64,000 bases of DNA from Solwaraspora sp. WMMD406 (lineage in GTDB: Bacteria; Actinomycetota; Actinomycetes; Mycobacteriales; Micromonosporaceae): assembly GCF_029626025.1 (NCBI RefSeq), contig NZ_JARUBF010000001.1:992001-1056000 (forward strand), read 5' to 3'. Below the pieces are notes generated by a model. That model made no database searches. It saw only the letters and a list, made by a program, of their open reading frames with translations, and had not been told where the DNA came from. Both the position numbers and the translations under genes were made by a program. Below are positions 32,243-41,413 of this stretch, piece by piece (the stretch's first letter is position 1; every line of letters starts with the position of its first letter).

Positions 32243-35200
32243 GTGCCGAGCAACACAAGGAGCAGCCGTCTGGTCATCGTCGAGTCGCCGGCGAAGGCCA
32301 AGACGATCTCGGGCTACCTCGGCCCGGGGTACGTCGTGGAGGCCAGTCTCGGCCACGTCCGGGACCTGCCGCGTAACGCGGCCGACGTGCCCGCCCGCTA
32401 CAAGAAGGAGCCGTGGGCCCGGCTCGGTGTAGACGTGGACAACGGATTCTCCGCCCTCTACGTCGTCTCGGCGGACCGTAAGCAGCAGATCGCCAAGCTG
32501 ACCAAGCTGGCCAAGGAAGTCGACGAGGTGTTCCTCGCCACGGACGAGGACCGCGAGGGCGAAGCGATCGCCTGGCACCTGGTCGAGACCCTCAAACCCA
32601 AGGTGCCGGTCCGCCGGATGGTCTTCCACGAGATCACCCGCGCGGCGATCCAGGCGGCGGTGGCCAACCCGCGCGAGATCGACCGGGACCTGGTCGACGC
32701 CCAGGAGGCCCGACGCATCCTGGACCGGCTGTACGGCTACGAAGTCTCGCCGGTGCTGTGGAAGAAGGTCATGCCCCGGCTGTCGGCCGGCCGCGTCCAG
32801 TCGGTCGCCACCCGGATCGTGGTGGAGCGGGAACGCCAGCGGATGGCGTTCCGTACCGCTGAATACTGGGACATCCAGGCGACGCTGGCCCTGACCGGGC
32901 GGGCGGCGGCCGACGCCGACGGGCCGCGGTCGTTCACCGCCACGCTGATCGCGCTCGGCGGCGACCGGATCGCCACCGGCAAGGACTTCGAACCCACCAC
33001 CGGGCGGGTCCGCCCGGAAGCCTCGGTGGTGCACCTCGACGGCGACGGCGCCCGGGGTCTGGCGGCCCGCCTGGACGGCCGGCCGTTCACCGTCACCCGG
33101 GTCGAGGAGAAGCCGTACCGACGCCGCCCGTACGCCCCGTTCATCACGTCGACGCTGCAGCAGGAGGCGGCCCGCAAGATGCGGTTCTCGTCGCAGCAGA
33201 CGATGCGGACCGCGCAGCGGCTGTACGAGAACGGCTACATCACCTATATGCGTACCGACTCGGTCAACCTCTCGGAGACGGCGATCGCCGCCGCCCGCAG
33301 CCAGGTCGCCGAGCTGTACGGCGACCGGTTCGTGCCGCCGGAGCCACGCCGCTACACCGGCAAGGTCAAGAACGCCCAGGAGGCGCACGAGGCGATCCGG
33401 CCCGCCGGTGACCACTTCCGCACCCCCGGTGAGCTGGCCAACGAGCTGTCTGCCGAAGAGTTCAAACTCTACGAACTGATCTGGCGGCGGACCATCGCCT
33501 CGCAGATGACCGACGCGGTCGGCTCCAGCGTCTCGGTGCGGATCCGGGCGGTCTCCACCGCCGGCGAGGAATGCGACTTCGGCGCCACCGGCAAGACGAT
33601 CACCGACCCCGGCTTCCTGCGGGCCTACGTCGAATCGTCCGACGACGAGTCCGCCGAGGCGGAGGACGCCGAGCGCCGGCTGCCCAACCTGACCAAGGAC
33701 CAGCCGCTGACCGCGCGGGACCTCGCCGCCGTCGGCCACAGCACCCAGCCGCCGGCCCGCTACACCGAGGCCTCGCTGGTCAAGGCCCTCGAAGAGCTGG
33801 GCATCGGCCGGCCCTCGACCTACGCGTCGATCATGCAGACGATTCAGGACCGGGGGTACGTCGCCAAACGGGGCCAGGCGCTGATCCCGTCGTTCCTCGC
33901 GTTCGCGGTGGTCGGCCTGCTGGAGCGGCACTATCCACGGCTGGTCGACTACAACTTCACCGCCAGCATGGAGAACGAGCTGGACGAGATCGCCGCCGGC
34001 GACCATCAGGCGGTCGATTTCCTCACCTCGTTCTACTTCGGCAGCGACACGGGCGGCGGCGAGTCGGCCGGCACCGACTCGATCGCCCGGTCCGGCGGAC
34101 TGAAGCGGCTGGTCACCGAGAACCTCGGTGAGATCGACGCGCGTAGCGTCAACTCGATCCCGCTCTTCGTCGACGACGACGGGCGGCAGGTCGTCGTGCG
34201 GGTCGGCCGGTACGGCCCGTACCTGCAGCGGTTTGTGCCCGGTGCGGACGGCGCCGACCACCCGGCACGGTCCGGAACCGGCGGGTCGGCGGTCGCCGCA
34301 GGACCCGCGACCAGCGCCGCCGGCGAGCACGGTGCTGACGGACACGGTGCTGACGGACACGGTGCCGATGAGCACGGTGCCGACGGACAGGGTGCCGACG
34401 AGGCCGACGGCGCGTCCGCCGGCTCCAGTGGCGACCGGGTGTCCCTGCCCGAGGGCATCGCCCCGGACGAGCTGACCCCGGAAAAGGTCAACGAGCTGTT
34501 CCTCGGCGGTGGCGGCGAGCGCAAACTCGGCGAGCATCCGGATACCGGCGAGCCGATCGTGCTCAAGTCGGGCCGGTTCGGTCCGTACGTGTCCAGCGGT
34601 GAGCGTCGCTCGTCGCTGCTGCGGTCCCAGTCGCCCGAGTCCCTCTCCTTCGTCGACGCGCTGCAGCTGCTGTCGCTTCCCCGGGTCGTCGGTGTCGCCC
34701 CGGACGGCGCCGAGGTGTTGGCGGCGGCGGGGCGCTACGGGCCGTACGTGAAGAAGGGCGACGAGTTCCGGTCGTTGGACTCCGAGGACAAGCTCTTCAC
34801 CGTGTCGCTTGACGAGGCGCTGGCGTTGCTCGCGGCACCGAAAACCCGGCAGCGCCGGGCCGCCGCGCCGCCGCTGCGGGAGATGGGCGTCGACCCGCTG
34901 ACCGACAAACCGCTGGTCATCAAGGATGGGCGCTTCGGTCCGTACGTGACCGACGGGGAGAGCAACGCTTCGCTGCGACGTGGTCAGACCCCGGAATCGC
35001 TCACCATCGAGCAGGCGTCGGAGATGCTCGCGGAGAAGCGGGCCAAGGGGCCGGCACCGCGTAAGAAGGCGACGAAGGCCGCTACCGGCACGAAGTCAGC
35101 GGCCAAGGCGACCGCCGGCAAGGCTACCGGGAAGAAGGCGACGACGGCCAGGAAGACCGCCGCCAAGAAGACTGCGGCGTCCGCCTCCGACGACAGTGGC

Positions 35201-35323
35201 ACGGGATCGGCGACGGCCGGGCCGGCCCCGCGTACGGCGCCGAGGAAGGCCGCGCCGAAGAAGGCCGCGCCGAAGAAGGCCGCGCCCCGGAAGGCGACCG
35301 CCCGCAACCCGGACGCGTCGTAG
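32243..35323 (+). CDS. topA: DNA topoisomerase I
   Basis: 1026 residues from the GTG at 32243, which has AGGAG just upstream and gives the normal start RLVIVESPAKAKTISGYLG. The Toprim motifs (VIVESPAK, DEDREGEAIAWHL) and active-site Tyr335 in YITYMRTDSVNLS are present. The enzyme relaxes negative supercoils through a 5'-phosphotyrosine break. The C-terminus has several actinobacterial Topo I repeats (GRFGPYVxxGE) and a Lys/Ala-rich tail (KKAAPKKAAPKKAA). Zinc-finger cysteines are absent, as usual in the phylum. An unusual acidic His-Gly-Ala-Asp repeat lies near residues 693-720. Confidence 0.95.
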   Translation: MPSNTRSSRLVIVESPAKAKTISGYLGPGYVVEASLGHVRDLPRNAADVPARYKKEPWARLGVDVDNGFSALYVVSADRKQQIAKLTKLAKEVDEVFLATDEDREGEAIAWHLVETLKPKVPVRRMVFHEITRAAIQAAVANPREIDRDLVDAQEARRILDRLYGYEVSPVLWKKVMPRLSAGRVQSVATRIVVERERQRMAFRTAEYWDIQATLALTGRAAADADGPRSFTATLIALGGDRIATGKDFEPTTGRVRPEASVVHLDGDGARGLAARLDGRPFTVTRVEEKPYRRRPYAPFITSTLQQEAARKMRFSSQQTMRTAQRLYENGYITYMRTDSVNLSETAIAAARSQVAELYGDRFVPPEPRRYTGKVKNAQEAHEAIRPAGDHFRTPGELANELSAEEFKLYELIWRRTIASQMTDAVGSSVSVRIRAVSTAGEECDFGATGKTITDPGFLRAYVESSDDESAEAEDAERRLPNLTKDQPLTARDLAAVGHSTQPPARYTEASLVKALEELGIGRPSTYASIMQTIQDRGYVAKRGQALIPSFLAFAVVGLLERHYPRLVDYNFTASMENELDEIAAGDHQAVDFLTSFYFGSDTGGGESAGTDSIARSGGLKRLVTENLGEIDARSVNSIPLFVDDDGRQVVVRVGRYGPYLQRFVPGADGADHPARSGTGGSAVAAGPATSAAGEHGADGHGADGHGADEHGADGQGADEADGASAGSSGDRVSLPEGIAPDELTPEKVNELFLGGGGERKLGEHPDTGEPIVLKSGRFGPYVSSGERRSSLLRSQSPESLSFVDALQLLSLPRVVGVAPDGAEVLAAAGRYGPYVKKGDEFRSLDSEDKLFTVSLDEALALLAAPKTRQRRAAAPPLREMGVDPLTDKPLVIKDGRFGPYVTDGESNASLRRGQTPESLTIEQASEMLAEKRAKGPAPRKKATKAATGTKSAAKATAGKATGKKATTARKTAAKKTAASASDDSGTGSATAGPAPRTAPRKAAPKKAAPKKAAPRKATARNPDAS

Positions 35324-35355
35324 CGCGGACCGGGTGGGGCGGACCGGGCGGCCGG

Positions 35356-36699
35356 TCACGGACCGAGCACCCGTTCGGTGTAGTGGTTGGCGAAGGTGCG
35401 ACAGGGATCCAGCCGGTCGCGCACCGCCAGGAAATCGTCGAACCGTGGGTACGCCGAGCGTAACGACTCGGCGTGCCGATAGTGCAGTTTGCCCCAGTGC
35501 GGTCGTCCGTCCAGCCCGACGGCAACCTGCTCGACCGCCCGGAAGTACGGCTCGTACGGCATGCCGACGTACTGGTGGACCGCCAGGTAGGCGGAGTCCC
35601 GCTGGTAGGCGTGGGACAGCCAACTGTCGTCGCCGGCGGCGAAACGGACCTCGACCGGTAGGGCGACCGGAGACGGCAACCGGTCGAGGATGCCCGGCAG
35701 GGCCGCCAGTGCCACTGGCAGGGCGGCACGTGGCAGCGCGTACTCCATCTCGATGAACCGGACCCGGCGCGGTGTGCAGAAGACCCGGTCCGACCGGGCG
35801 GTGTAGGTCCGTGAACCGACGACCCGGGCCGATAGCGCGCTGAGCGCCGGGACCAGGCGCGGCCTCGTCCGACCGAGCCGGCTCACCCCCTCCAACAGGG
35901 TGTTCTCGACGAATTCGTCGTCGAGCCACCGCCGCCACCGGGGCCGTGGTCGGTCGTCGACCGGCACCCGGTTGTTGGTCTTGAGCTGCACCCGGTCGGT
36001 GTACGGGAACCAGTAGAACTCGATGTGGTCGTTCCCGCCGACCAGTTCCGGGAGCGCGGCGACGACGTCGCGCAGGGACGCCGCCCGTTCCCGGGCCCGC
36101 AGCACGAAGGCGTCGACGCAACGCAGCGTCACCTCGGTGACGACTCCGAGCGCGCCGAGCCCGATCCGGGCGGCGGCGAAGACATCCTGGTGCTGCCGCG
36201 CCGAGCAGCGCAGGATCGTACCGTCGGCGGTGACCAGGGTCAGCGCCTCGACCACGCTGGCCAGGTTGCCGTGGGTGGCGCCGGTGCCGTGGGTGCCGGT
36301 GGCGATCGCCCCGGCGACGGTCTGTACGTCGACGTCACCGACGTTGGGCAGGGCCAGCCGGAAGCCTGCGAGCAACTCGTTGAGCTGGTGCAGCGACATC
36401 CCGGCCGGGATCGTCGCGAGTCGTGCGTCGGTGTCGACCGTCGTGGCTGTCCGCAGCCCGCTCAGCTCTACCCGATGATCGTCGGCACGGGAGATGTCGC
36501 TGAACGAGTGCCCGTTTCCGACCGCCTTGACCCGGGCCCCGGCATCGGTCGCGGTACGGATCATCGCCTGCAGGTCGGCCACGGTTTCCGGGCGCAGCAC
36601 CCGCCGGCTGATCCCTTGTTGGTTGCCGGCCCAGTTGGACCAGTGGCGCTGATCGTCGTCCGGTGGCGCGGCCGCGCCGTGCATCCCGTCGTCCCGCAT
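35356..36699 (-). CDS. FAD-linked aldonolactone oxidase (D-arabinono-1,4-lactone oxidase family)
   Basis: 447 residues. The PCMH-type FAD domain includes VKAVGNGHSFSDI, whose histidine is the usual site of covalent FAD, and GAIATGTHGTG. The C-terminal ALO domain ends with GRPHWGKLHYR, the HWxK motif of sugar-lactone oxidases. It oxidises an aldono-lactone with oxygen or another acceptor in the cytosol. Two Met starts are possible 15 bases apart. A short run of gcgtgcccgc-type repeats (36714-36756) lies upstream, and a TetR gene is divergent, so the TetR protein probably controls it. Confidence 0.85.
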   Translation of the reverse strand: MRDDGMHGAAAPPDDDQRHWSNWAGNQQGISRRVLRPETVADLQAMIRTATDAGARVKAVGNGHSFSDISRADDHRVELSGLRTATTVDTDARLATIPAGMSLHQLNELLAGFRLALPNVGDVDVQTVAGAIATGTHGTGATHGNLASVVEALTLVTADGTILRCSARQHQDVFAAARIGLGALGVVTEVTLRCVDAFVLRARERAASLRDVVAALPELVGGNDHIEFYWFPYTDRVQLKTNNRVPVDDRPRPRWRRWLDDEFVENTLLEGVSRLGRTRPRLVPALSALSARVVGSRTYTARSDRVFCTPRRVRFIEMEYALPRAALPVALAALPGILDRLPSPVALPVEVRFAAGDDSWLSHAYQRDSAYLAVHQYVGMPYEPYFRAVEQVAVGLDGRPHWGKLHYRHAESLRSAYPRFDDFLAVRDRLDPCRTFANHYTERVLGP

Positions 36700-36907
36700 C
36701 CCGTCCCCCGTCCTCGCGTGCTCGCGTGCCCGCGTGCCCGCGTGCTCGCGTGCCCGTGCTGAACATGAGGAATTCTCGTATCAGTCTGATGCTAGCTGGC
36801 TAAATACCGATAACCGTTTGGATCGTTAATCCGAGTAACGTTTTCGATCTCGCTGCTGCTGACGATGATCCGACGCGCGGGAGATCTTCTCGGAAGGAGT
36901 GAGACGA
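36700..36907. promoter_or_regulatory. Divergent promoter region between the lactone oxidase and TetR genes
   Basis: The part 36765-36850 is strikingly AT-rich for this genome (ATGCTAGCTGGCTAAATACC, then GATAACCG, GTTAATCC and GTAACG) and holds related TAACG/CGTTA half-sites in opposite orientations. This is the natural place for the TetR operator and both promoters. Confidence 0.55.
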
Positions 36908-37630
36908 GTGTCGACACCGGCCGTCACCAGTGGCCCACTGCGTCGGGTTCCGGTCCAGGGGCGCAGTCTCGCCCGGGTCCAGCGGATGCTCGACGCGTGC
37001 GCCGAGATCGTCGACGAGGTGGGATACGAGGGCCTGACCACCACTCTGCTCGCCGAGCGGGCCGAGGTGGCCATCGGTTCGGTGTACCAGTTCTTCCCGG
37101 ACAAGCGGGCGATCGTCCAAGCGTTGACGCTGCGCAACATCGAAGCGTACCTGCAACGGCTCAACGAGCGCTTCGCCGGCGGCGAGTTCACCTATTGGTG
37201 GGACGGGGTCGACGCGGGTATCGACGAGTACATCTCCATGCACCGCAACGTGCGTGGCTTCCGGACACTGCACTTCGGCGACGTCGTCGACGTTCGGCTA
37301 CTCGACGAAAGCCAGGACAACAACGCCGTGATCGCCAACGAGTTGACCAAGGTGCTGGTGGAACGATTCGGTATTCCCGACGAACCACGATTGAGGTTCG
37401 CCCTCCAGATCGCCGTGGAGGCCGCCGATTCTTTGATCAAGTTGGCGTTCCGTCGTGATCCGGACGGCGACGACGACGTCTTACGGGAAGCGAAGGCGCT
37501 GATCCGCGAATATCTGCACCGGCACGTCGATTCCACGCCGGCCGTCGGGGGGACGACCACGCCGACCGTCGGGGGGACGGCCACGCCGACCGCCGAACCG
37601 GCGCTCGCACCGAGCGGCGGAAACGCCTGA
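36908..37630 (+). CDS. TetR-family regulator
   Basis: 240 residues from a GTG with AGGAG 8 bases upstream; the in-frame GTG at 36899 falls inside that site. The N-terminal helix-turn-helix is clear (TTTLLAERAEVAIGSVYQFF followed by PDKRAIVQAL). The C-terminal ligand domain is helical. A dispensable-looking tail of TPTVGGT repeats (37540-37600) follows. It is divergent to the lactone oxidase gene and probably represses it. Confidence 0.88.
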   Translation: MSTPAVTSGPLRRVPVQGRSLARVQRMLDACAEIVDEVGYEGLTTTLLAERAEVAIGSVYQFFPDKRAIVQALTLRNIEAYLQRLNERFAGGEFTYWWDGVDAGIDEYISMHRNVRGFRTLHFGDVVDVRLLDESQDNNAVIANELTKVLVERFGIPDEPRLRFALQIAVEAADSLIKLAFRRDPDGDDDVLREAKALIREYLHRHVDSTPAVGGTTTPTVGGTATPTAEPALAPSGGNA

Positions 37631-37666
37631 CCGGCCGGGCGGCCCCGTGCGGTTCACCGGTGCGCT

Positions 37667-38884
37667 TCAGAGGAAAGCGCGGCCTTCGCCACGATAGGTC
37701 GGCACCGTACCGGCGACGCGATCTCCGTGCACGAGGTGCAGTTCGGTCACATGTTCGCAGAGCTCGCCGGCTTTGGCGTGGCGGAACCACACCCGGTCGC
37801 CGATCCGCAGCGCTGCCGCGTCGGGTCCGGTCAGCGGGGTCTGTACCTCCCCGGCACCCTCGGTGCCGAGCAGCTTCAGCCGGGCCGGTAACCACGGGCG
37901 GGGCAGCCGGTCCTGGTCGGCCGGCCCGGAGGCGATCCAGCCACCGCCGAGCACCGTCGCGATCCGCCGGGCGGGTCGGCGTACCACCGGCAGGGCGAAG
38001 AACGCTGACGGGGCCGGCCGCCACGCGCGGTATCCGTCGAACAGGGTCGGACCGAACAGCCCGGATCCGGCGGTCACCTCGGTGATCGCCGGATCCGCGC
38101 TGGTGATCGCCACGCTGCCGGTTCCGCCGCCGTTGACGAATTCCAGTCGCGCGTGTCGCGACACCTCGGCCACCGCTGCGGTCCGGCGCCGCACCACGTC
38201 CCGGTACGACTGGCGTTGCACCAGCCGGATCGCGGTGGCGCGCAGCGCCCGGCCGGCCGGGGCGTCGCCCAGACCGGCGATCTGCGCCTCGTACGCCATC
38301 AGCCCGACCAGCCGGAACCCGGCCCGACCGGCGATCACGGCGGCCAACTGGCCGGCCGCCGTCGCCGAGTGCACCGGGGAACGGCGTACTCCCAGGTGGG
38401 CCCGCGCGCTGCCGAACGGCCGCCAGGAGGCGTCCAGGTCGACGCAGACGCGCAGGTACGGCCGCTGCCGGGGTGGGCGTACCGCGTCGACCAGGTCGAG
38501 CTGTGCCGGGTCGTCGATCATCAGCGTGATCGCGGCGGCCAGCGTCTCGTCGGCGGCGATGGTCGCGATCGATCCGCGGTCGCTGGTCGGGTAGGCGACC
38601 AGGGCGTCGTCGGTGATGCCGCTGCGGACCAGCCAGATCGCCTCGGTCAGGGTGTACGCCATGACCCCGCGCCAGGCGCCGGAGTCGCGGCCGAGCACCC
38701 GGGACAGCAGTGCCGAGCAGCGGACCGATTTGCTGGCCACCCGGATCGGCTTGCCGGCTGCCTGCGCGGTGAGCGCGGCGGCGTTGCGGTCGAACGCGTC
38801 GAGGTCGACCACGGCGAACGGCGGATCGAGATGGGCTGTCGCCCGATCGAGCCGGTCGCGCAGGAACTGTCGGTCGGTGCTCAC
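37667..38884 (-). CDS. Amino acid deaminase/aldolase (D-threonine-aldolase-like, alanine racemase fold)
   Basis: 405 residues from the GTG at 38884. The N-terminal part is a PLP-binding alanine-racemase-type barrel with the lysine in IRVASKSVRC; the C-terminal DSD1-type domain carries metal-ligand residues in GDRVWFRHAKAGELCEHVTE (His and Cys). Family members act on D-threonine or D-serine-like substrates. In actinobacteria the gene often neighbours the lactone oxidase, as here. The frame stays open for 2.2 kb upstream, but that part is antisense to the MFS-Tmk gene and is not coding. Confidence 0.85.
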   Translation of the reverse strand: MSTDRQFLRDRLDRATAHLDPPFAVVDLDAFDRNAAALTAQAAGKPIRVASKSVRCSALLSRVLGRDSGAWRGVMAYTLTEAIWLVRSGITDDALVAYPTSDRGSIATIAADETLAAAITLMIDDPAQLDLVDAVRPPRQRPYLRVCVDLDASWRPFGSARAHLGVRRSPVHSATAAGQLAAVIAGRAGFRLVGLMAYEAQIAGLGDAPAGRALRATAIRLVQRQSYRDVVRRRTAAVAEVSRHARLEFVNGGGTGSVAITSADPAITEVTAGSGLFGPTLFDGYRAWRPAPSAFFALPVVRRPARRIATVLGGGWIASGPADQDRLPRPWLPARLKLLGTEGAGEVQTPLTGPDAAALRIGDRVWFRHAKAGELCEHVTELHLVHGDRVAGTVPTYRGEGRAFL

Positions 38885-39238
38885 CCACGCACCGTAGCGC
38901 CACCGGGGTTTGCCGCCGGTAACCTGAAACACCGTCGCGGTCGTCCTCCGGATCCGGGGTCCCCGACCGGCCGGAGCCGGGGTCCCTGACCGGCCGGAGC
39001 CGGGGTCCCTGACCGGCCGGAGCCGGCGGTCGGGGCGGTCGGAGTTCAGGAGAATGTCGGGGTCGGGCGGCCAGCCTCCGCCATTAGAGTGTGACGGAGC
39101 CCAGCTCTGGGCCGACGGGGAGGGACGGTCATCGACATCAACGCCAGCGATCCGGAACGCGGTAGCGCTCCCGGCGCGCCACCAGGTGACGGGCCGACCC
39201 CTGCGGTCGATCTCTCCGGATTCCCGGCGCTGCGCTCG

Positions 39239-41413
39239 GTGTTGCGGATCCGGCCGTTCCGGCGGCTGTGGCTCGTGCTCGGGGTCGCGTCGTACGGTGA
39301 CTGGCTCGGGCTCCTGGCCACCTCGATCTTCGCCGCCGCGCAGGTATCCGGCAGCGCGGCGCAGGGTGCGGCGTTCGGCGGTGTGATCGCCGTACGGTTG
39401 CTGCCTGCGCTCGTCCTCGGCCCGGTGGCCGGCGTCCTCGCCGACCGGTTCGACCGGCGCTACACGATGGTCATCTGCGATCTCCTCCGGTTTGTCCTGT
39501 TCGCGTCGATCCCGCTGCTGCCGATGTTCGGCGCGAGCGGTGCGGTGACCGTCGCCTGGGCGGCCATCGCGATTTTCCTCATCGAGACGATCACCCTGAT
39601 CTGGATCCCGGCCAAGGAAGCCGCGGTACCCAACCTGATCCCCCGGGCACGGCTGGAGATCGCCAACCAGCTCACCTTGATAGCCACGTACGGCATCACC
39701 CCGGTCCTCGCCGCGATCAGCCTGGCCGTCCTCGACGCGGCGGTCCGTGCCGCCAGCGGGGCCGAACCACCATCCTGGGCCGAGCCGGCCCAGCTCGCGC
39801 TCTTCTTCAACGCCGCGTCCCGGCTGGCCACCGCGGTCGTGGTCTTCTACGGCATCAAGGAGATCAGCGGGCGCGACGGGGCGGCGGAGCGCACCGAACA
39901 GAGCCTGCTGCGGCAGTTCGTCGATGGCTGGCGGTTCATCGGCAAGACACCGCTGGTACGGGGCCTGGTGCTGGGCATCTTCGGGGCGTTCGCCGGCGGT
40001 GGCATCGTGATCGGCACCGCCCGGTTCTTCACCGCGTCGCTCAGCGCCGGTGACGCCGCCTTCTACCTGCTGTTCGCCGCCCTGTTCGTCGGCCTCGGGG
40101 TCGGGATCGGGCTCGGCCCGGCGGTGGTACGAGACCTGTCGCGCCGGCGCTGGTTCGGGCTGAGCATCGTGCTGGCCAGTGGTGCTGTGCTGATCCTGGC
40201 GCTCTCCATCCACTTGTCCATGGCGATCCTCGGCGCGGTGCTGGTCGGGGCGGCCGCCGGGATGGCCTTTCTGGCCGGGATCACTCTGCTCGGTGGCGAG
40301 ATCGCCGACGACGTACGGGGACGGGTCTTCGCCGTGGTGCAGACCGGCACCCGGGTCGTGCTGATGTTGGCCATCTCGTTGAGCAGTGTGCTGGTCGGCG
40401 TCGGCGGGTCCCGTCAGGTCCAGTTCGCCAACCTCGGCATTTCCTTCTCCTCGACCCGCCTGCTGTTGCTGCTGGCCGGCTTGTTCGGCATCTTCGCCGG
40501 GCTCAGCGCGTTCCGCCAGATGGACGATAAACCGGGCGTACCGATCTTGGCTGATTTGTGGGGGTCGATCCGGGGCCGGCCGATCGGCCCGGCCGAACCG
40601 TTCACCGCCAGCGGCGTCTTCGTCGTCTTCGAAGGCGGCGAGGGAGCTGGCAAGTCGACCCAGGTGGCCGGGCTGGCGGAGGCGCTGCGAGGCCAGGGCC
40701 GCGAGGTGGTGGTGACCCGGGAGCCGGGCGCGACCGGACTGGGCACGAAGATCCGCCGGCTGGTGTTGGACAACGACGCCGAGAGTCCGTCGGCGCGGGC
40801 CGAGGCGTTGCTCTACGCGGCCGACCGGGCCCACCATGTCGCGACCCTGATCCGTCCGGCGCTGGCCCGGGGCGCGGTCGTGGTCAGCGACCGCTACATC
40901 GACTCGTCGTTGGCCTACCAGGGAGCGGGCCGGACCCTGCCGGTCGAGGAGATCTCCTGGCTGTCGGCCTGGGCGACCGGCGGGCTCAAGCCTGATCTCG
41001 TGGTCCTGCTCGACGTCGAACCGCAGGTCGGGTTGCGGCGGGCTCAGGGCCGAGGCGGTACGGCGGACCGGCTGGAGAGCGAATCGGTCGCTTTCCACGA
41101 GCGGGTCCGCTACGCCTTTCTCGACCTGGCGGCCGCCGACCCCAAGCGTTACCTGGTCCTGGACGCGACCCGACCGGTCGACGAGTTGCGGGCCGCCGTA
41201 CTCACCCGGGTCGAGGGCCTGACCCGCAAACTGGATTCCCCCACCGCCGCGCCGGATTCCGCTCCAGAAGATCCGGATTCCGCTCCAGAAGCCGACTCCG
41301 CGCGGGATGACTCCGCGCGGGATGACTCCGCGCGGGATGACTCCGCGCGGGACGACTCCGCGCGGGACGGCGAGCGTCCGGCGGCGGACGGCATCGAGCT
41401 GGGACGGCGCTAG
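39239..41413 (+). CDS. tmk: Fusion of an MFS-type membrane protein with thymidylate kinase
   Basis: 724 residues. Residues about 1-425 are an MFS transporter with about twelve helices (GDWLGLLATSIFAAAQVSGS; VLADRFDRRYTMVICDLLRF is the cytosolic loop). Residues about 455-665 are dTMP kinase: FEGGEGAGKSTQ (P-loop), VVVTREPGATGLG, SDRYIDSSLAYQG and the LID-like RAQGRGGTADRLE. This fusion is known in several actinobacteria. The tail is a DDSAR repeat. The only canonical start is the GTG at 39239, which lacks a ribosome site; GGGAGGG stands before an in-frame ATC at 39131, so the true start is uncertain. Confidence 0.85.
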   Translation: MLRIRPFRRLWLVLGVASYGDWLGLLATSIFAAAQVSGSAAQGAAFGGVIAVRLLPALVLGPVAGVLADRFDRRYTMVICDLLRFVLFASIPLLPMFGASGAVTVAWAAIAIFLIETITLIWIPAKEAAVPNLIPRARLEIANQLTLIATYGITPVLAAISLAVLDAAVRAASGAEPPSWAEPAQLALFFNAASRLATAVVVFYGIKEISGRDGAAERTEQSLLRQFVDGWRFIGKTPLVRGLVLGIFGAFAGGGIVIGTARFFTASLSAGDAAFYLLFAALFVGLGVGIGLGPAVVRDLSRRRWFGLSIVLASGAVLILALSIHLSMAILGAVLVGAAAGMAFLAGITLLGGEIADDVRGRVFAVVQTGTRVVLMLAISLSSVLVGVGGSRQVQFANLGISFSSTRLLLLLAGLFGIFAGLSAFRQMDDKPGVPILADLWGSIRGRPIGPAEPFTASGVFVVFEGGEGAGKSTQVAGLAEALRGQGREVVVTREPGATGLGTKIRRLVLDNDAESPSARAEALLYAADRAHHVATLIRPALARGAVVVSDRYIDSSLAYQGAGRTLPVEEISWLSAWATGGLKPDLVVLLDVEPQVGLRRAQGRGGTADRLESESVAFHERVRYAFLDLAAADPKRYLVLDATRPVDELRAAVLTRVEGLTRKLDSPTAAPDSAPEDPDSAPEADSARDDSARDDSARDDSARDDSARDGERPAADGIELGRR

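Noticed and set aside
31976-34537. 853-codon minus-strand frame
   Set aside because: Antisense to topA; no motif or ribosome site.
38885-41098. Extension of the aldolase frame to a 1143-residue protein
   Set aside because: The extra part is antisense to the MFS-Tmk gene and low in hydrophobic patterning; GC-rich DNA often leaves the opposite strand open.
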